Positions 1 to 7,724 of a stretch of DNA of 64,000 bases are shown here, piece after piece. The DNA is from Ruegeria lacuscaerulensis (GTDB taxonomy: Bacteria; Pseudomonadota; Alphaproteobacteria; Rhodobacterales; Rhodobacteraceae): positions 1 through 64,000 of the forward strand of contig NZ_WPZL01000003.1 of assembly GCF_013031245.1 (NCBI RefSeq), read 5' to 3'. Under the pieces are notes generated by a model. The model was not told where the DNA came from, did no database searches, and saw nothing but the letters and a program-made list of their open reading frames with translations. The position numbers and the translations under genes were made by a program. How positions within the stretch are numbered: the first letter of the stretch is position 1; each line of letters begins with the position of its first letter.

Positions 1-620
1 TTGGATTTCAGCGGTGTCTTGCGCCCGCCGCGCGGGGCTTCGTCGGCGGTGATGAGCACCTTGGCGTCGCAGCCATTGATCCGCGCCGCCAGCGCGTCCG
101 GCGAGAAGCCAGCGAACACGATCGAGTGGATCGCACCGATCCGCGCGCAGGCCAGCATGGCATAGGCGGCCTCGGGGATCATCGGCAGATAGATCACCAC
201 CCGGTCGCCCTTGCGCACGCCCATCGATTCCAGAATGTTGGCCATCCGGCAGGTGCGGCGGTGCAGCTCGGCATAGGTGATGTGCTGCGCCGCGTCGTTC
301 GGATCGTCCGGTTCCCAGATGATCGCGGTCTGATCGCCGCGCGTTTTCAGGTGACGGTCCAGGCAGTTGGCCGATACGTTCAGCGTGCCATCAGCATACC
401 AGTTGATGCCAACAGACCCGAATGCATAACTGACATCCTTGACCTGGGTATAAGGCTTGATCCAGTCGACCCGCTTGCCTTGCTCATCCCAGAACGCAAC
501 AGGATCTTCAATCGATGCCTCGTACATCCGATCGTACTTGTCAGAATCGACATGTGCACGCGCAACTGTTTCTGCGGACGGCGGATAGACCTTGGCATCT
601 GCCTGGGCAGCGGTTGTCAT
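1..620 (-). CDS. acs: Acetyl-CoA synthetase, N-terminal part (cut by window edge)
   Basis: AMP-forming acetate-CoA ligase, which activates acetate to acetyl-CoA in the cytoplasm. About 206 N-terminal residues are visible; the rest lies beyond base 1. The reading frame starts at the ATG at 620, behind a strong GGAGGAG site. It contains the ACS N-terminal domain ([15 protein letters not shown]) followed by [18 protein letters not shown] and the early adenylation-domain segment [22 protein letters not shown], all typical of Acs and close relatives. Propionyl-CoA synthetase is the main alternative, but the N-terminus fits Acs better. It is transcribed divergently from the TRAP operon, across a 424-bp spacer. 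Confidence 0.9.
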   Translation of the reverse strand, partial: MTTAAQADAKVYPPSAETVARAHVDSDKYDRMYEASIEDPVAFWDEQGKRVDWIKPYTQVKDVSYAFGSVGINWYADGTLNVSANCLDRHLKTRGDQTAIIWEPDDPNDAAQHITYAELHRRTCRMANILESMGVRKGDRVVIYLPMIPEAAYAMLACARIGAIHSIVFAGFSPDALAARINGCDAKVLITADEAPRGGRKTPLKS

Positions 621-1044
621 ACTGGGCTCCTCCCTATGGACTGGATTTCACTGGTTCGAATTTTGCCCGCTGATCAGGCGATGTCGACCCGTTTCCTCCC
701 CGATAGGAATAATACGGGGAACTGAAAACAATGAAATAAATTACCGGAATCTTTGAGTTTGTTTGTAAAAAAATTTCTTCATGTTTGGTAAATTGGTGAA
801 AAAAAGCAAAAAATGCTTAAAAAATAACAATAAAACAAATAGATACGTGTAATGATTTTTCGACTGTTGTTGGGGTGGGGTGGGCCACAATTTGCTTCTT
901 TTCAAATTCATCTTTCGGTTGTTAGCGACTGAGGGCTGCTGTTGCCGTGGATTCGCAATTCCTTGCAGGGGTTGGCACATTCCGATGTTGGCGCTAGCTT
1001 TGATGCCAAGCGCTTGGACAAAGAGCGCAGTATAGGGAGAAATC
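621..1044. promoter_or_regulatory. 424-bp AT-rich spacer between acs and the TRAP operon
   Basis: No gene seen. The stretch about 720-870 is strikingly AT-rich with A-tracts. Visible symmetric elements are TCCCCG at 697-702 facing CGGGGA at 715-720, AAGCA/TGCTT at 804-818 flanking an A5 loop, and the palindrome annotated at 1006-1017. It must hold both divergent promoters. No clear sigma-54 site was found, although a TGGCAC occurs at 973-978 without a matching -12 element. Confidence 0.5.
1006..1017. promoter_or_regulatory. Perfect 12-bp palindrome, candidate operator of the TRAP operon
   Basis: CCAAGCGCTTGG is perfectly palindromic. It sits 28 bp upstream of the TRAP binding-protein start, in TGCCAAGCGCTTGGACA, whose central CG and flanking TG/CA resemble LacI/GalR-type operators. 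No matching regulator gene is next to it, so the binding protein is unknown. Confidence 0.45.
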
Positions 1045-2064
1045 ATGATGAAAAAGATGTTGAGCGGTGCCGCTGTCGCCGCCTTGGGTGTTGCATTCGT
1101 GACTGAGGTTGCCGCGACCGAATGGAATGCCTCGGTCTGGGGCAAGCGCCGAGCATTTACAGAACATGTTGAGAAACTTGCCGAACTGGTTAGCGAAAAG
1201 ACCGGCGGCGATTTCACGATCAACGTCAGCTATGGCGGTCTTTCAAAGCCCAAAGAAAATCTGGACGGAATTGAGATTGGCGCCTTTGAGATGGCGCAGT
1301 TCTGCGCGGGGTATCACCGTGACAAGAACCGTGCGATCACGGTGCTGGAACTGCCCTTTCTGGGTGTGAATACGCTGGAAGAAGAAGTGGCCGTCAGCCA
1401 CGCGGTTTACGACCATCCGGCGGTCAAGGATGAGATGGCGCAGTGGAACGCGCGCATCATCATGACGTCGCCCATGCCGCAGTATAATCTGGTCGGAACA
1501 GGTGACCCGCGCGACGAACTGGCTGAGTTTGACGGCATGCGTGTGCGCGCCACGGGTGGTCTGGGTCAGGCATTTGAAGCAGTCGGAGGTGTTCCGACCT
1601 CGGTACCCGCAACCGAAGCGTTCAATGCCATGGAGTCCGGTGTTGTCGATACGGTCGCTTTTGCGCAGCACGCGCACCTGTCTTTTGGCACGATCAACGA
1701 GGCTGACTGGTGGACGGCCAACCTGAACCCCGGCACAGTCAACTGCCCGGTTGTGGTGAATATCGAAGCCTATGAAGCGTTGCCGGCGGAACATCGCGAA
1801 GCGCTGAACAGCTCGATTGACGAGGCGATTGACCATTACCTCGCCAATTACGGCGGTCTTCTTGAGCAGTGGGACGGTGTTTTGAGCGAGAAAGGTGTCG
1901 AGAAAGTGCAGATCGACGACGCCGTGATTGAGGAATTCCGCGCCAAGGCCGCTGACCCGATCCGCGAGCAATGGATTGCGGACATGTCCGCGCAGGGTAT
2001 CCCCGCGCAGGATCTTTATGATCTGGTCCAGTCGACGCTGAAGCAACAGCGCGGCGGAAACTGA
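1045..2064 (+). CDS. dctP: TRAP transporter substrate-binding protein (DctP family)
   Basis: Periplasmic solute-binding subunit of a tripartite ATP-independent transporter, 339 aa. Residues 1-24 form a Sec signal peptide ending in VAA. The mature part follows the DctP fold (ENLDGIEIGAFEMAQFCAGYH, FDGMRVRATGGLGQAFEAVGG, PATEAFNAMESGVVDTV), where the Arg in VRATG is the usual carboxylate-binding residue. An AGGGAG site lies 5-10 bp before ATG 1045; a second ATG follows directly. It is followed by small and large permease genes. The substrate is probably an organic acid; the divergent acs gene hints at a short carboxylate, which is inference only. Confidence 0.9.
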   Translation: MMKKMLSGAAVAALGVAFVTEVAATEWNASVWGKRRAFTEHVEKLAELVSEKTGGDFTINVSYGGLSKPKENLDGIEIGAFEMAQFCAGYHRDKNRAITVLELPFLGVNTLEEEVAVSHAVYDHPAVKDEMAQWNARIIMTSPMPQYNLVGTGDPRDELAEFDGMRVRATGGLGQAFEAVGGVPTSVPATEAFNAMESGVVDTVAFAQHAHLSFGTINEADWWTANLNPGTVNCPVVVNIEAYEALPAEHREALNSSIDEAIDHYLANYGGLLEQWDGVLSEKGVEKVQIDDAVIEEFRAKAADPIREQWIADMSAQGIPAQDLYDLVQSTLKQQRGGN

Positions 2065-2072
2065 TCGCCTTA

Positions 2073-2098
2073 TCCGGGTGCCTGACAGGGCACCCGGA
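2073..2098 (+). other. Intercistronic hairpin after the TRAP binding-protein gene
   Basis: A perfect 10-bp stem (TCCGGGTGCC / GGCACCCGGA) with a 6-nt loop lies between dctP and dctQ and has no T-run. Such hairpins often protect the upstream mRNA or cause partial termination, so that binding protein is made in excess over permease. The same CCGGGTGC arms recur after degP (41177-41204). Confidence 0.7.
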
Positions 2099-2127
2099 CA
2101 CCAATCGTAAAGCAGGGGAACACCGGA

Positions 2128-2757
2128 ATGGCAGGACAAGCCACGGTGCTCGAGGATGGCAGTGGCCTCAGTCGGCTGGACCGCCTTCTTTTGGGGTTAG
2201 AGCGTTTTCTGGCATTGATCAGCGGGCTTGCCGTGTTCGGTTTGATGGTGCTGGCCGTAGTCTCGGTCAGCGGTCGCAACGCGATCAATGCGCCGCTGCC
2301 GGGCTATGTGGACTGGATTGAGCAGGCCATGCCGCTGATTGCCTTTCTGGGCGTTTCCTATGTGCAGCGTGACGGCGGCCATATCCGTATGGACATCGTC
2401 ATCTCGCGCCTGCACGGGCGGGCGCTCTGGCTGTTCGAACTGATCTCGGTCATCCTAATTCTTGTTCTGATGCTGGCGCTGGTCTGGGGCAGCTGGTCCC
2501 ATTTCGACCGCTCCTTCGATTTCGGCGCGCCGCTTTGGAGCCGGGACAGTTCGATCGACATCGGTATTCCGCTATGGCCCGCCAAACTTCTGGCACCCGT
2601 CGCGTTTTCGGTCCTGTGTGCCCGGCTGGTTCTTCAGGTCTGGGGCTATGGCCGCGCTTTCGTACTCGGGCTCGAGAATCCGGTGGCCGTGCCCTTGATT
2701 CAGGACACTGCCGCACAAGCCGCCGCCGAAGCCGAGCAGCTCGAAGGGCAGGACTAG
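2128..2757 (+). CDS. dctQ: TRAP transporter small permease subunit (DctQ family)
   Basis: 209-aa inner-membrane protein with four hydrophobic segments, at about residues 30-52, 68-85, 106-128 and 152-172. The DctQ hallmark Gly-Arg-Asn (VSGRNAINAPLPGYVDWIEQ) and the later VQRDGGHIRMD are both present. It forms the membrane complex with the large permease that follows 3 bp downstream. The C-terminal 35 residues are a hydrophilic Ala/Glu-rich tail. No alternative function is likely. Confidence 0.9.
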   Translation: MAGQATVLEDGSGLSRLDRLLLGLERFLALISGLAVFGLMVLAVVSVSGRNAINAPLPGYVDWIEQAMPLIAFLGVSYVQRDGGHIRMDIVISRLHGRALWLFELISVILILVLMLALVWGSWSHFDRSFDFGAPLWSRDSSIDIGIPLWPAKLLAPVAFSVLCARLVLQVWGYGRAFVLGLENPVAVPLIQDTAAQAAAEAEQLEGQD

Positions 2758-2760
2758 CAG

Positions 2761-4164
2761 ATGGACACGATTGACATTGGTCTGTGGGTCACGGGCGGTC
2801 TGCTGGTTCTGGTCATCACCGGGATGCGCGTAGCCTTTGCCGCAGGTCTGGCGGGACTGGTGGGGCTGGTCTGGATTTTCTGGGCCAAATTTGGTTATGA
2901 CCCCGACCGATTTGGCAAGGCCCTGACGGTTGCGGTCAAGACGGCGGGGCAGGTGCCACATTCCAAAGTGGCCGCGCATACGCTCAGCCTGATCCCAACC
3001 TTCATTCTGATCGGCTACCTGGCTTATTACGCGGGCCTGACCCGCGCGCTGTTCGAGGCTGCAAAGCGCTGGGTTGCCTGGGTGCCGGGTGGTCTGGCGG
3101 TCTCGACTGTATTCGCAACCGCGGGCTTCGCTGCTGTGTCGGGCGCGTCGGTTGCCACCTCTGCCGTGTTTGCCCGGATAGCCATCCCTGAGATGCTGAA
3201 GGTTGGTTATAACAAGCAATTCGCCGCCGGAGTGGTTGCAGCGGGCGGCACGCTGGCTTCTCTCATCCCGCCATCTGCTATTCTTGTGATCTATGCGATC
3301 ATTGTCGAGCAGGATGTGGGTAAACTGCTATTGGCGGGGTTCATTCCGGGGGCGTTTTCGGCGGTCATTTACGGGTTGTTGATCGTGGGCATTGCGGTCT
3401 TTTTCAAAACTGTCGGGCCGCCCGTCACAGGGTTTTCATGGAAGCAGCGGTTTGCGTCTTTGCCCGGCGCGTTTCCGATTGTCGCCGTGATCCTGATCAT
3501 AATCTGCTTTGTCTACAACCCGTTCGGAGAAAAAGCCTGGGGCACTCCTACTGAGGGCGGCGCCATCGGAGCCTTCATCGTTTTCTGCTTTGCCCTGTTT
3601 CACGGCATGCGCTGGGAACAACTGAAATCAGCATTGCTGGAAACCGCCAAGCTGACCGCCATGATCTTCTCGATTATCTGGGGCGTTCTGATCTATGTGC
3701 GGTTTCTCGGTTTTGCCGACCTGCCGGGCGTATTCTCGGACTGGATCACTTCGCTGGAAATGTCGCCGATGCTGATCCTGATCTGCATCCTGCTGGCCTA
3801 TGCGGTGCTGGGCATGTTCATGGACGCAATCGGGATGCTGCTGCTGACATTGCCGGTCGTCTATCCGGCGGTCATGGCCTTGAATGGAGGAGAAACCGTC
3901 AGCGCCGCGGAAAGCACTTTTGGCATGTCAGGTCCGATGTGTGCGATCTGGTTCGGCATTCTTGTGGTCAAGATGGCCGAATTCTGTCTGATCACGCCGC
4001 CCATCGGGTTAAACTGTTTTGTTGTCGCTGGCGTTCGTCCGGACCTGAGCGTTCAGGACGTGTTTAAAGGTGTGACACCGTTCTTCATTGCGGATGCCGT
4101 CACCATCGCACTGTTGGTGGCGTTCCCCGGTATCGTTCTCTACCTGCCATCTCTGGCCGGATAA
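2761..4164 (+). CDS. dctM: TRAP transporter large permease subunit (DctM family)
   Basis: 467-aa ion-coupled permease of the DctM/ion-transporter superfamily with about 12 membrane segments. Family signatures include SVATSAVFARIAIPEM, the re-entrant AAGGTLASLIPPSAILVIYAIIVEQ, FMDAIGMLLLTLPVVYP, and ITPPIGLNCFVVAGVRPD near the C-terminus. It completes the operon dctP-dctQ-dctM. Full length is somewhat above the usual 425 aa because of an extra hydrophilic stretch around residues 28-60, which occurs in several roseobacter large permeases. Confidence 0.92.
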   Translation: MDTIDIGLWVTGGLLVLVITGMRVAFAAGLAGLVGLVWIFWAKFGYDPDRFGKALTVAVKTAGQVPHSKVAAHTLSLIPTFILIGYLAYYAGLTRALFEAAKRWVAWVPGGLAVSTVFATAGFAAVSGASVATSAVFARIAIPEMLKVGYNKQFAAGVVAAGGTLASLIPPSAILVIYAIIVEQDVGKLLLAGFIPGAFSAVIYGLLIVGIAVFFKTVGPPVTGFSWKQRFASLPGAFPIVAVILIIICFVYNPFGEKAWGTPTEGGAIGAFIVFCFALFHGMRWEQLKSALLETAKLTAMIFSIIWGVLIYVRFLGFADLPGVFSDWITSLEMSPMLILICILLAYAVLGMFMDAIGMLLLTLPVVYPAVMALNGGETVSAAESTFGMSGPMCAIWFGILVVKMAEFCLITPPIGLNCFVVAGVRPDLSVQDVFKGVTPFFIADAVTIALLVAFPGIVLYLPSLAG

Positions 4165-4191
4165 AAAAGCCCCCGGCGATGAACCGGGGGC
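4163..4191 (-). terminator. Rho-independent terminator of the arginase operon
   Basis: An 8-bp GC stem (GCCCCCGG / CCGGGGGC, 4169-4176 with 4184-4191) has an A6 run on its left side, giving a U-run for reverse-strand transcripts. There is no T-run on the forward side, so it serves ocd; it may also slow the convergent TRAP transcript. Confidence 0.8.
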
Positions 4192-4215
4192 AAGGTGCTG
4201 CGATGTGCGGGTTCT

Positions 4216-5259
4216 TCAGTTTGCCCGCATCAGCATCCCGTACAGGTCACGCGGGTCGTCCGGGTCGGCCAACATGTCCAGAGGTTCAAAAAAATCAGTG
4301 CCTTCGATGGCGGTCTTGATAAAACGCAGGGCTGAGAAATCTTCGATCGCAAAGCCCACACTGTCGAACAGGGTGATCTGGCGGTCGTCGCTGCGGCCTT
4401 TGGCCTGTCCGGTCATGACCTGCCACATCTCGGTGACCGGATGGTCGGCATCCAGCGCCTGAATTTCGCCCTCAACGCGGGTCTGTTCCGGGAATTCGAC
4501 GAAGATCTCGGACCGCAGCAGGATATCTCTGTGCAGCTCCGTCTTGCCGGGGCAATCGCCGCCGATGGCATTGATGTGCACGCCGGGTCCGACCATGTTG
4601 TCGGTCAGGATTGTCGCGTATTTCTTGTCGGCCGTGCAGGTGGTGATGATATCCGCGCCCTCGATTGCGTCTTCGGCGGTTTTGCATTTTACAGTCGTCA
4701 AACCGGAGTTTCTAAGGTTCGCGGCACATTTCTTGGTGGCATTGGGGTCGCTGTCATAAAGCCGCACAGTGTCGATCCCGCACATCGCCTTGAACGCCAG
4801 GCATTGGAATTCTGATTGCGCGCCGTTACCGATCATCGCCATGGTCGTTGCGGATTTCGGGGCCAGATAGCTACCAACCAGCGCCGAGGTCGCAGCTGTC
4901 CGAAGCGCGGTCAGCATCGTCATTTCGGTCAGCAGTGTTGGGTAACCGGTGTAGACGTCGGCCAGCAGGCCAAAGGCGGTCACGGTCTGAAGCCCCTCGG
5001 ACGTGTTCTTGGGGTGACCGTTCACATATTTGAAGCCATAGGCCTCACCATCCGAAGTGGGCATAAGCTCGATTACACCATGCGGCGAATGAGCCGGGAT
5101 GCGCGGTGTTTTGTCAAAGCTCTCCCAGCGTTTGAAATCGGCTTCGATCTGGGCGGCGATCTGGGTGATCATCTTCTCAAGCCCGATGTGATGCACCAGA
5201 CGCATCATGTTGTCGACGGAAACAAAGGGCACGAGGGCCTTGTCGGAAGGTTGCATCAT
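4216..5259 (-). CDS. ocd: Ornithine cyclodeaminase
   Basis: 347-aa NAD-dependent enzyme converting ornithine to proline and ammonia. It belongs to the OCD/mu-crystallin family: GFKYVNGHPKNT near the substrate site, the Rossmann motif AMIGNGAQSEFQ, then INAIGGDCPGKTEL and DSVGFAIEDFSALR, all strongly conserved in true OCDs. It is the third gene of a reverse operon after arginase and a CtlX-like hydrolase, 6 bp downstream of the latter. Together they route arginine to ornithine and then to proline. A Rho-independent terminator follows. Confidence 0.93.
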   Translation of the reverse strand: MMQPSDKALVPFVSVDNMMRLVHHIGLEKMITQIAAQIEADFKRWESFDKTPRIPAHSPHGVIELMPTSDGEAYGFKYVNGHPKNTSEGLQTVTAFGLLADVYTGYPTLLTEMTMLTALRTAATSALVGSYLAPKSATTMAMIGNGAQSEFQCLAFKAMCGIDTVRLYDSDPNATKKCAANLRNSGLTTVKCKTAEDAIEGADIITTCTADKKYATILTDNMVGPGVHINAIGGDCPGKTELHRDILLRSEIFVEFPEQTRVEGEIQALDADHPVTEMWQVMTGQAKGRSDDRQITLFDSVGFAIEDFSALRFIKTAIEGTDFFEPLDMLADPDDPRDLYGMLMRAN

Positions 5260-5265
5260 GGTCTC

Positions 5266-6186
5266 CTATCGGCGGGAAAGGTGAACACCGGCGATCATGC
5301 AACGCACTGATCCCCCGGCTGTTTCTATGGTTGGGATCGACAGCGGCAGCGGTGTGGCGCTGGCTTGGATTATTGCGATCTGTTCGGGCGTCAACGCATC
5401 AAGGGCGCGGCTGGACAGTGCCAACACCAAGCCGTCGCGTCCGCTAAGCTCAATCGCGTTTCCGGCGAAATTGGCGATCTGTTCATGCGAAAGATCGATG
5501 ACGGTGCGACCGGATTCTTCCAGTCGGGCCCGAACCGTTGCGCGGCGTACCGGATCAGTAATCATGTCCAGACAAATCAGCGCATAATGCGTGCCAATCC
5601 CCATCAGGACATTGGTGTGATAGACATCCCGTCCTTCGGCGTCCCGTGCTTCGAACGCAATCGGTTCATAGTTGAAATGCGTGCAGAACCGCTCGAGCAG
5701 AACCGGGTCTGCACGATTGGATTTGACCGTGTAGGCAATACGACCGACGTGATCCAGAACCATGGCACCGGTGCCTTCAAGCGCAAGGTCGTCTTGTTCC
5801 AATCCGGAATAGTCAATCACGTCCTGAACACGGTATTTCTGTTTCAGCAACTCGACGACGTCGCTGCGGCGTTCGCGCCGACGCGACGAAACGAACATCG
5901 GATAGATGGCAACATGCCCGCCGGGATGGGTCGAGAACCAGTTGTTGGGAAAGACACTGTCGGGCGTGTTCAGCTCACCATGATCGTCAAAAACATGAAC
6001 GGTTACACCTGCTTCACGCAGCTGTTCTACGGCTCGGTCATGTTCGTCCCGCGCGGTTGCCGATGTCGCCTCGGCAGACCGGTTTGCCAGTGTTTGAAAC
6101 GCGTTGTCGTCGCGTGTTTCCGGATTAGAGGTAAACGCATGGGGGCGGATCATAACCACTGCCGAGGGGGATTGCAGGGATATCAT
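5266..6186 (-). CDS. ctlX: CtlX-like guanidino/ureido hydrolase (citrulline utilisation hydrolase)
   Basis: 306-aa member of the arginine deiminase / guanidine-modifying superfamily. Motifs are SVFPNNWFSTHPGG, EGTGAMVLDH (carboxylate), a conserved His in VYHTNVLMGIG, and the catalytic Cys296 in GGSVRCMIAGVHL. The family is usually described as converting citrulline to ornithine; dimethylarginine hydrolase is the closest alternative. Its position between arginase and ornithine cyclodeaminase fits an ornithine-producing role. Its start codon overlaps the arginase stop codon by one base (TGATG), indicating translational coupling. Confidence 0.8.
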   Translation of the reverse strand: MISLQSPSAVVMIRPHAFTSNPETRDDNAFQTLANRSAEATSATARDEHDRAVEQLREAGVTVHVFDDHGELNTPDSVFPNNWFSTHPGGHVAIYPMFVSSRRRERRSDVVELLKQKYRVQDVIDYSGLEQDDLALEGTGAMVLDHVGRIAYTVKSNRADPVLLERFCTHFNYEPIAFEARDAEGRDVYHTNVLMGIGTHYALICLDMITDPVRRATVRARLEESGRTVIDLSHEQIANFAGNAIELSGRDGLVLALSSRALDALTPEQIAIIQASATPLPLSIPTIETAGGSVRCMIAGVHLSRR

Positions 6187-7106
6187 CAGAAACTCCGGGT
6201 CGGGCGGTCGAAGATACGGCGTCCAAGCAATGAAGCAGCCAGATCGACCATCAATTTCGCAGTGCGGCCCCGCTCGTCGAGGAACGGGTTCAACTCAACC
6301 AGATCCAGCGAGCACACGAGGCCGCTTTCGTGGAGCAGTTCCATCACCAGATGAGCTTCGCGCTCGGTCGCGCCGCCGGGGACTGTGGTGCCGACAGCAG
6401 GAGCAATGGCAGGGTCCAGAAAATCGACATCCAGTGAGACGTGCAGAATTCCGTTTGCAGCGCGGACCCGGTCCAGAAATGCGATAAGAGGCGTCTTGAT
6501 CCCGTGCTCATCAATGCTGCGCATGTCGGCCAGCATGGCGTGATCCTGCTCCAACCGTGCGCGTTCAGCCGGATCAACAGATCGCAAGCCGATCATACCG
6601 ACGCGATCCGTTGGGACGGGCGCAGGCACCGCCGGGAAGATGTCAAAGCCGGGTTGACCTGTGAAATAGGCGACAGGTGTGCCATGCAAATTGCCGCTGC
6701 CGGTGCTGTCGGGCGTGTGAAAGTCGCTATGGGCGTCCAGCCAAAGCACAAACAGGGGGCGTCCGCGCTGTTCTGCATGGGCAGCCATGCCTGTGACCGT
6801 TCCCATCGACAGGGCGTGGTCGCCGCCCATGAAGATTGGAAGACCCTTGGGGGCTGCGTCCTGTGCCGCGCGGCTAAGGGCGCTGGTCCAGCCGATACAT
6901 TCGGGCAAGGCAAACAAATGCGTGTGATCCGCTACATCTGTCTTATCAGGACGGATATCGCCAATATCTGTCACCCTATGCCCCAGGTCCGTGAGGGCTT
7001 GTTCCAACCCGGCAACCCGATAGGCGTCAGGCCCCATGCGGCACCCCTGACGGCGCTTGCCCGCGTCCATGGGTGCGCCAACCAAAATTACGTGTGTATT
7101 GTCCAT
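6186..7106 (-). CDS. rocF: Arginase
   Basis: 306-aa manganese ureohydrolase giving ornithine and urea from arginine. The metal ligands are all present: GGDH (94-97), DAHSD (124-128) and SLDVDFLDP (224-232). The C-terminus contains the typical SLDLVELNPFLDERG. First gene of the reverse operon arginase-CtlX-OCD, divergent from an AsnC/Lrp regulator 86 bp away that probably senses arginine or ornithine. Agmatinase or formiminoglutamase are less likely because of the strong arginase-type C-terminal block and the neighbours. Confidence 0.92.
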   Translation of the reverse strand: MDNTHVILVGAPMDAGKRRQGCRMGPDAYRVAGLEQALTDLGHRVTDIGDIRPDKTDVADHTHLFALPECIGWTSALSRAAQDAAPKGLPIFMGGDHALSMGTVTGMAAHAEQRGRPLFVLWLDAHSDFHTPDSTGSGNLHGTPVAYFTGQPGFDIFPAVPAPVPTDRVGMIGLRSVDPAERARLEQDHAMLADMRSIDEHGIKTPLIAFLDRVRAANGILHVSLDVDFLDPAIAPAVGTTVPGGATEREAHLVMELLHESGLVCSLDLVELNPFLDERGRTAKLMVDLAASLLGRRIFDRPTRSF

Positions 7107-7192
7107 ATGGTTATTTAAACCTTCGCGATGGCTTGCGAGAAGAGATCAAAATGTCCAAAATGAAACTGCGGATATCGAAATGAGAAACAGAT

Positions 7193-7621
7193 ATGGACGA
7201 TTTGGACAGTAGATTGCTCAGTGCCTTGCATCGGGACGCGCGGGCCTCGCTGTCCGAGCTTGCTGAAATACTGGGGGTGACGCGAACCACGGTACGCAGT
7301 CGGCTGCAACGCCTGAAGCAATCCGGTGAGATTGTCGGCTTTACCGTTCTTACCCGGCAGGACGTGGCGCAAAGCCCGGTGCGTGGATTGATGATGCTGG
7401 AAATCGAAGGCCGGGGAACCGAGCGAACAATGGCAAGGATTGCCGCCATGCGTCAGGTGCGTGCTGTGCACTCCACAAATGGCAGTTGGGACCTTATCGC
7501 CGAAATCGGAACCGAGACCCTGGCCGAACTGGACGAGGTGCTGTTTCAAATCCGGCGGATGGAAGGGATAACACGGTCCGAAACCAACCTGCTGCTTTCT
7601 ACGCGCAAAGGACGTGTGTAA
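7193..7621 (+). CDS. Lrp/AsnC family transcriptional regulator
   Basis: 142-aa regulator with an N-terminal winged helix (DLDSRLLSALHRDARASLSELAEILGV, with recognition helix TTVRSRLQRLKQSGEI), then the RAM/AsnC ligand-binding beta-alpha domain (about 70-140). It is divergent from the arginase operon, the classic arrangement for a local amino-acid-responsive activator. The 86-bp shared spacer contains repeated AAAATG elements (7149-7165) and an imperfect inverted repeat CTTCGC/GCGAGAAG that are candidate binding sites. The effector is most likely arginine or ornithine, by inference from position. Confidence 0.88.
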   Translation: MDDLDSRLLSALHRDARASLSELAEILGVTRTTVRSRLQRLKQSGEIVGFTVLTRQDVAQSPVRGLMMLEIEGRGTERTMARIAAMRQVRAVHSTNGSWDLIAEIGTETLAELDEVLFQIRRMEGITRSETNLLLSTRKGRV

Positions 7622-7724
7622 TCCCTTGTAGTGCTTTGAGGTTCAAAGAAAATGTGCAAGAATTGACCTGCGCGCCCCATCCGCGCGAGGGATCATTGCA
7701 GTACCTCAGGGCAGGAAAAAAACC

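Noticed and set aside
973-990. TGGCAC as a sigma-54 promoter for the TRAP operon
   Set aside because: The -24-like half is present, but no TTGC follows at the required spacing.
5365-6354. 329-codon open frame across the CtlX-like/arginase junction on the opposite strand
   Set aside because: It spans two well-supported reverse-strand genes and has no protein family pattern.
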